From Cryptomeria japonica (Eukaryota; Streptophyta; Pinopsida; Cupressales; Cupressaceae), in assembly GCF_030272615.1 (NCBI RefSeq), contig NC_081413.1:554799136-554863135 (forward strand): DNA of 64,000 bases, written 5' to 3'. How positions within the stretch are numbered: position 1 is the stretch's first letter; each line of letters starts with the position of its first letter. The position numbers and the translations under genes are program-made. This document shows positions 59,892-64,000 of the stretch, piece by piece. A model generated the notes under the pieces. It worked only from the letters and a program-made list of their open reading frames with translations. It was not told the DNA's origin and did not search any database.

Positions 59892-60450
59892 TGTCCCATA
59901 TGCATTATGGAGTGTGGAGACAATAAATGCCTTTATAAAAAATCTCTTGGTCTCCACACCTGATCATGTCATTGTCCCCTCAATCCATGTGCTCCCTCTC
60001 CTTCAATCTCCATCCTTGATCTATCTGTAATCTTGACTATCTATTCATCCCCTTTCAAATCTATAAATTGTGCTCTCCTCCCCTTCATTTTTCCACCTCC
60101 AATTTGTGGAATCTCATGATATCCTTTTAGCTTTAGAAATCATACTCCAAGCACCTCCATTATAGGCAAATTATCACTTAGCATCCATGGCATCTATATC
60201 CTCCATCCATCTCCATTACCATTTGTTGTGCAATTTGGGGAGCAACCCACATATCCATCTAGAACCAATCTAAACAAGATAGGAAGGGGTGCATCCTTGG
60301 CTTCACCAAAGGTCCAATCGGAGGAACAAAAGAGCTTATTTGGAAAGGTATAAAAGGTTTTCATGTCTTTTATTTGAATGTTTTATGTTTATATTGATTT
60401 GAACTAACTTCCTAACCTTGCAATGATTTTACCTTGGTTTAGGTGGATTC
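59892..60450 (+). repeat. E1 3' LTR, remainder (right limit approximate)
   Basis: AT-rich noncoding sequence resuming after the copia insertion. A TATAAA at 60062-60067 in TTTCAAATCTATAAATTG resembles the E2 LTR promoter (AAAGTCTATAAATCA). The end cannot be fixed because no second copy is present; the next recognisable sequence is the copia 3' region from about 60463. Confidence 0.5.
60062..60067 (+). promoter_or_regulatory. Candidate TATA box of the E1 3' LTR
   Basis: TATAAA with context like that of the E2 LTRs. Confidence 0.4.
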
Positions 60451-60462
60451 CTACCCTTTTCC

Positions 60463-60676
60463 ATTATTGATGTCAAAGGGGGAGAGAGAAAGAAGTGAAA
60501 AATGGAGAAAGTAGTTCAGGGGGGGTCAGTCAGATTGCAAAGAAGTGAAAAATGGAGAAAGTAGTTCAAGGGGGGTCAGTCAGATTGCATGTACAAAATT
60601 CAGACTTTTGGTGTTTTGCAAATTTTGGGTACTATCATTTTTCACCTGTGTTGCCATCAATGCCAAAGGGGGAGAT
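60463..60676 (+). mobile_element. 3' end of a plus-strand copia element (polypurine region)
   Basis: Starts around GATGTCAAAGGGGGAGAG and ends with ATCAATGCCAAAGGGGGAGAT, the same polypurine tract as the copia element at 53252-59891. No coding part is attached. It contains a 50-bp tandem duplication at 60491-60590. Confidence 0.65.
60491..60590 (+). repeat. 50-bp tandem duplication before a polypurine tract
   Basis: Two copies (60491-60540, 60541-60590) beginning AGAAGTGAAAAATGGAG, each with a G-rich GGGGGTCAGTCAGATTGCA part; they differ by one internal base and the last base. Confidence 0.9.
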
Positions 60677-61179
60677 TGGTGGCCTTTGGTATTCCAGTGA
60701 TGCTTCAGTGAAGATTGATGGTTCTTGATGCTTGTATATTCTTAGGAGTTGTCATTTATGGCAACTCAATCTATTGATTTGATCTGGTATAAAATTTTGG
60801 TTAATCAGATGTCTTGGATATAGTATTTTTGGACTAAGACTATTAGCGCAACTCACTATACCATTTTATGATTTTTGGTGAAGCGGTTTTGATTTATGTG
60901 ATCAATGATTAACTAGGTAGGTATATGAAGCAAATTATCATGACAATCCACCCTCCGGTATTGATTCCTACGCATGTTTGAAGGTCTGATATCTGGTAGA
61001 ATAGTAAAACATTGTACTCTTCATTTCTTATGGTGTAACATGTGACTGGATTCTTTATGTTGATCCCGGTGATTGGAAATGTGTTTGGAGTAATATGTGA
61101 GACCTATAGGAAGCATGTGCTCATGAATTTTGGGTTTGGTATATGGTTCGACAATATATCTAAGCCAACTTGCAACTAC
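60677..61179 (+). repeat. Partial copia LTR
   Basis: Begins TGGTGGCC directly after the polypurine tract (probably a mutated TGTTGGCC) and runs about 500 bp until another LTR starts at 61180. Noncoding. Confidence 0.6.
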
Positions 61180-62062
61180 TGTTGGCAATTGACACTCAAC
61201 TAGTTGGTTTCAATATGATGTCATTGATGACAACATGGCAACATGTTCCGGATTCATATTTTGGTTTAGTAGTGTACCAACAAACACTTCACCGTCACCG
61301 ACACCGGTAGGTTGGAAGGAATTCTTTGGTTACCGGCAATGCAGGCCAACATGGTTTATATTGAGGCTATCGGTATTGGAGGCCAACATAATTTGGGAGA
61401 TCCAACATTGGCAATTGATTTTGATATTCATGTATTTATGTTATTGAGCCGACATAAGGCATGATGGTGTGTAAAGGGTATATAGGTTAGTTGATTAGAT
61501 CATTTTGTAATATGTAGGATGTAAGGTTATGGAATGTAGTGGAGATGCGAAATATATGAGAGATCATGTATGTGAGGATATTTATGTAATAGGTTATTCT
61601 AGTAAAGGGTTTAGGGTTTTAGACTGAAACAAACAAAGCTTAATTGGAACTGTATTCAGGCATAGAAGATCCTATCATTGCAGTTCAATAATTTCTCCGA
61701 ATTGTAGTCTAGATTTGTATGTAGTCAATGAAGCTCCTTTTGTGATTGAGCAGTGTGCTCTAGGTTGTAAGCCTTCCTACAAGTCCAGGCCCCTATATTT
61801 TGTAATATCTCTTCATATGGCCAGTGGATTGATATTGTGGGTTACAAATCCCACGGTGGTTTTTCGTCTTTGAAGTTTTCCACGTATAATTCTCTGTGTT
61901 ATGGTATTCATTTGTGTGATTGGATTATTGTTTTCTTTACTTATTTCAATCTTATATGTATCAGTATACCAGTTGGTGAATGCATGTTTTAATAAGGTTA
62001 AAATTGATCATTCTGGTAGAACATTGATTCACCCCCCCTCTTAGTGTTCTTGGATTCCAACA
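61180..62062 (+). repeat. 5' LTR (883 bp) of a plus-strand copia-like element
   Basis: Starts TGTTGGCAATTG, ends GATTCCAACA, followed by an intact primer site. It contains GATGTCATTGATGACAACAT near its start, a GGGTTTAGGG telobox at 61607-61620 and the CACCCCCCCTCTTAGTG end box. The flank ACTAC (61175-61179) may be the target site; the other side is outside the window. Confidence 0.8.
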
Positions 62063-62064
62063 AT

Positions 62065-62077
62065 TGGTATCAGAGCC
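62065..62077 (+). promoter_or_regulatory. Intact primer binding site (tRNA-iMet)
   Basis: TGGTATCAGAGCC, 2 nt after the LTR. Confidence 0.9.
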
Positions 62078-62129
62078 TTGTGCCTCAGAGGAAGTTAACA
62101 GCTTGAGGAAGATCCAGAATCCAAAATCC

Positions 62130-62879
62130 ATGGATATGAGTTTGGAGAAGCAACTTGAGGTAGCACTTGAAAATTATGATGTTGAAAGGATGAAAAACTT
62201 AAAGTTACAAGATGAATTGAATTCTTCTTAGGAATTCATTCTTGTGCTACAAGAGAGACTGCCATCTGTTCAAGCTAAGAGGAAGGAACTTTTGTAGAAT
62301 AAGGATAATGATGAGAAAGATGCCCTTAATGAGAGGTGTCTAAAGATGAGTCAAGAGAACATGGTCATGAGGAATGAAATGCAATCTATAACTATGAGGA
62401 TGTCAAAAGAGATTGAGGACCAAAATAAAAATGAAGAAAATATTGTTGTATCTCTAAAAAACAAATTTGAAGAATGTGGTAGGTTGGTTCATGAAAATGA
62501 TATGTTGAGAACTAATTTTATTCAATTCTAGAGTAATGAGAAAGAGCTTGAGAGACAAATGATAATTCTGAGAGATGATCTGGCTATTTCAAGCGAGTAT
62601 AAAGAAAAAATCAAGATTAGTTCAGCACAGCTAGATGAGTTATTGAAAAGACAAAGGTAGAATGGAGATTCCACAGGACTCGGATTTTAACAAGAATAGA
62701 GTTCTGCTACTGCTAATGAAGATAAAAACCATAAGGCACCGGTAAGGCAGCTTAATGCTTATAAATTTAATGGTAGATGCTTTGTTTGTAATAAATTTGG
62801 TCACATGGCTACACAATGTAGAAATAGAGAAAATCAGAACCCTGATTCTGCTCCTGGTCAATGTTCTAAATGCAATAAG
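62130..62879 (+). pseudogene. gag: Coiled-coil gag-like gene with CCHC knuckle, cut by an LTR
   Basis: ATG at 62130 (MDMSLEKQLEVALENYD) some 50 nt after the primer site. One frame is open but for TAG codons near 62230, 62297, 62529 and 62658 and a TAA near 62689. Most of it is a heptad-like Glu/Lys/Leu/Met-rich coiled coil (MSQENMVMRNEMQSITMRMS; HENDMLRTNF; ERQMIILRDDLAIS). The C-terminal part has an intact knuckle CFVCNKFGHMATQC and the start of a second (CSKCNK), where the sequence runs into an LTR beginning at 62880. It is the same gag type as 335-1548. I see no UBN2-like capsid domain. Confidence 0.75.
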
Positions 62880-64000
62880 TGTTGGCATTGTGTTGTCATT
62901 GATGTCAACTAGTATAGGATGACTACCGGTATAAGAGATGTATGTGCAACATTGTCCTAGATGCATAGAGCATGAGATGTCTTTGATATCACCTTGTGTT
63001 GCAGAACACACTAGTAAGGTAAGGGAGAGAATGTCATTCCATTGGTGTCATTGGTACACAGGTTAGTGTTTGAATTGTGCTGAAGATATGAATAGGTTAT
63101 TGGTATAGTCTATCAATGGTAAGGTGAGTATGTCAACTGAAAAGTGATGTGTTGACATGTAGAAGATAAATCAACCAAGTGAGTGATTGTCAACTGACAA
63201 GCCTATGACCAGTGTACAAGTAGGATAAGTAAGATGTTGAGCTGTTATTTGTGATGAATAAGTGGAATGTTATCTAAATCACACTAGAACTGAAGGAGAA
63301 GGATGTACAGGTCACTGGTATGCTATGGATACACAAGAACAGGAATCCCACTAGATAAAAATGCAATCACCAATTAAAGAGAAAACTGATAGTGAGTGTG
63401 CCCAATTGGATCACATGTGCATGTTTGAAGACATGTTGCACAAATAGGGATGCAACATGAGTGCATTGTAGGATGCAGATGACAAGGATCCACTACCACC
63501 TATAAGTGGAGCTTATCTCCTATTATGCAAAGTATGCATCATAGTTCTGTGAGATAAGACATAACTGTTAAAGATAGGTGTTTGAAGGCTCACACCGGAT
63601 CTATTGGTTAATCACAAAGATGCCTCAAGTGCATGAAATCAGGGATATGCACTGGACCGACAATGAAGGCATGATGAGTTGCTGGGATAGATGAAGAGTG
63701 ATGGGTTTCTCACCTTGACAAACTAGTTGAGATGATGTCTGGTCTAATGATGAAGAAGACAAGGCTGAGAAACAGCGGATAGAGAGTGCAACTGGCATGA
63801 AGATGCCTAAGATGAAAACAGTTGAAGGTTGATGACATGATGTCATCAAAGGTGTTTACTGGTAAGTATGTCCATAGGTAATATGGACAAGGTGTAGATG
63901 CAGAAGACTCCCATTTGATGAAGATGTGCATAAGGTAGGTTAGCAATAGTGTTGTTTGGTTGAGTGTTCCACCAAAAGAGAAGAAAGGTGCAAGGCTGAT
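62880..64000 (+). repeat. Start of another copia-type LTR, running off the window
   Basis: Begins TGTTGGCATTGTGTTGTCATT and contains ATTGATGTCAAC, the layout of the LTR starts at 3739 and 25087, but the rest is different. It cuts the gag gene in its second zinc knuckle. No second LTR is in view, so insertion versus deletion junction cannot be settled. No gene in the remaining 1.1 kb. Confidence 0.6.

Larger units (their letters stand above)
6324..60450 (+). mobile_element. Ty3/gypsy Tat-type element 'E1', backbone of the window (5' LTR not included)
   Basis: The plus-strand gag (to 9059) and the protease, G-patch-like spacer, RT, RNase H, second RNase H and integrase (44663-49504) belong to one element: the frame broken at 9059 resumes at 44663 after a 35.6 kb insertion with an exact TGAAT duplication. 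A polypurine tract at 52491-52506 precedes the 3' LTR (52507 to about 60450, itself split by a copia element). The second RNase H between RT-RNase H and integrase is the diagnostic trait of the Tat clade. The 5' LTR must lie left of the window, since 1-6323 is a later insertion. The right limit is approximate. Confidence 0.75.

Noticed and set aside
59887-59897. 5-bp target duplication for the copia element (TTCCC left, TGTCC right)
   Set aside because: Only three of five positions agree, so I do not claim it.

Overview
This 64 kb window looks like intergenic DNA from a large plant genome, most likely a conifer. The support is indirect: it is AT-rich, I see no host gene in it, and almost every base can be assigned to LTR retrotransposons or LINEs stacked inside one another. 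The copia gag and pol, the long noncoding elements and the decayed reading frames are in keeping with gymnosperm repeat DNA. The organism is an inference, not a direct reading.

The layout is a nest. The base is one Ty3/gypsy element of the Tat type ('E1', plus strand). It runs from inside its 5' leader (left limit visible at 6324) to its 3' LTR (52507 to about 60450). Its gag (to 9059) and its protease/RT/RNase H/second RNase H/integrase (44663-49504) are 35.6 kb apart, because a noncoding long-LTR element ('LARD', 9060-44657, with LTRs of about 5.0 kb) landed in the reading frame with an exact 5-bp target duplication. The LARD was then hit four times. Its 5' LTR received a full-length LINE (10514-16733, minus), a second Tat element 'E2' (18199-31183, itself hit by a solo LTR at 25087-26600) and a solo LTR (32821-33590). 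Its internal domain received a 5'-truncated LINE ('copy B', 35750-38214, minus). The 3' LTR of the LARD is intact and serves as an empty-site reference for three of these four events.

At the left edge, a minus-strand copia-like element with a coiled-coil gag (1-6323) has its LTR split by a LINE copy ('copy A', 2591-6279), which is split in turn by a solo LTR (3739-5336). At the right, a nearly complete minus-strand Ty1/copia element (53252-59891) sits in the 3' LTR of E1. Beyond E1 come three further copia-type pieces: a 3' end with partial LTR (60463-61179), a 5' LTR with PBS and coiled-coil gag (61180-62879), and the start of another LTR (62880 onward).

Three things stand out. First, LINE copies A and B share a 3' end, and both carry a conserved, unrecognised protein-coding module downstream of the RNase H domain; in B the module lies in the same frame as RNase H. 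Second, E2 carries an antisense plant mobile domain (PMD) gene, and degenerate GTTAGCGCTTTTGT arrays lie upstream of both the sense gag and the antisense PMD gene, in inverted orientation to each other. Third, the LARD itself has very long LTRs and only about 3.1 kb of noncoding internal sequence. Most open frames in the window are pseudogenes with nonsense mutations that fit cytosine deamination.
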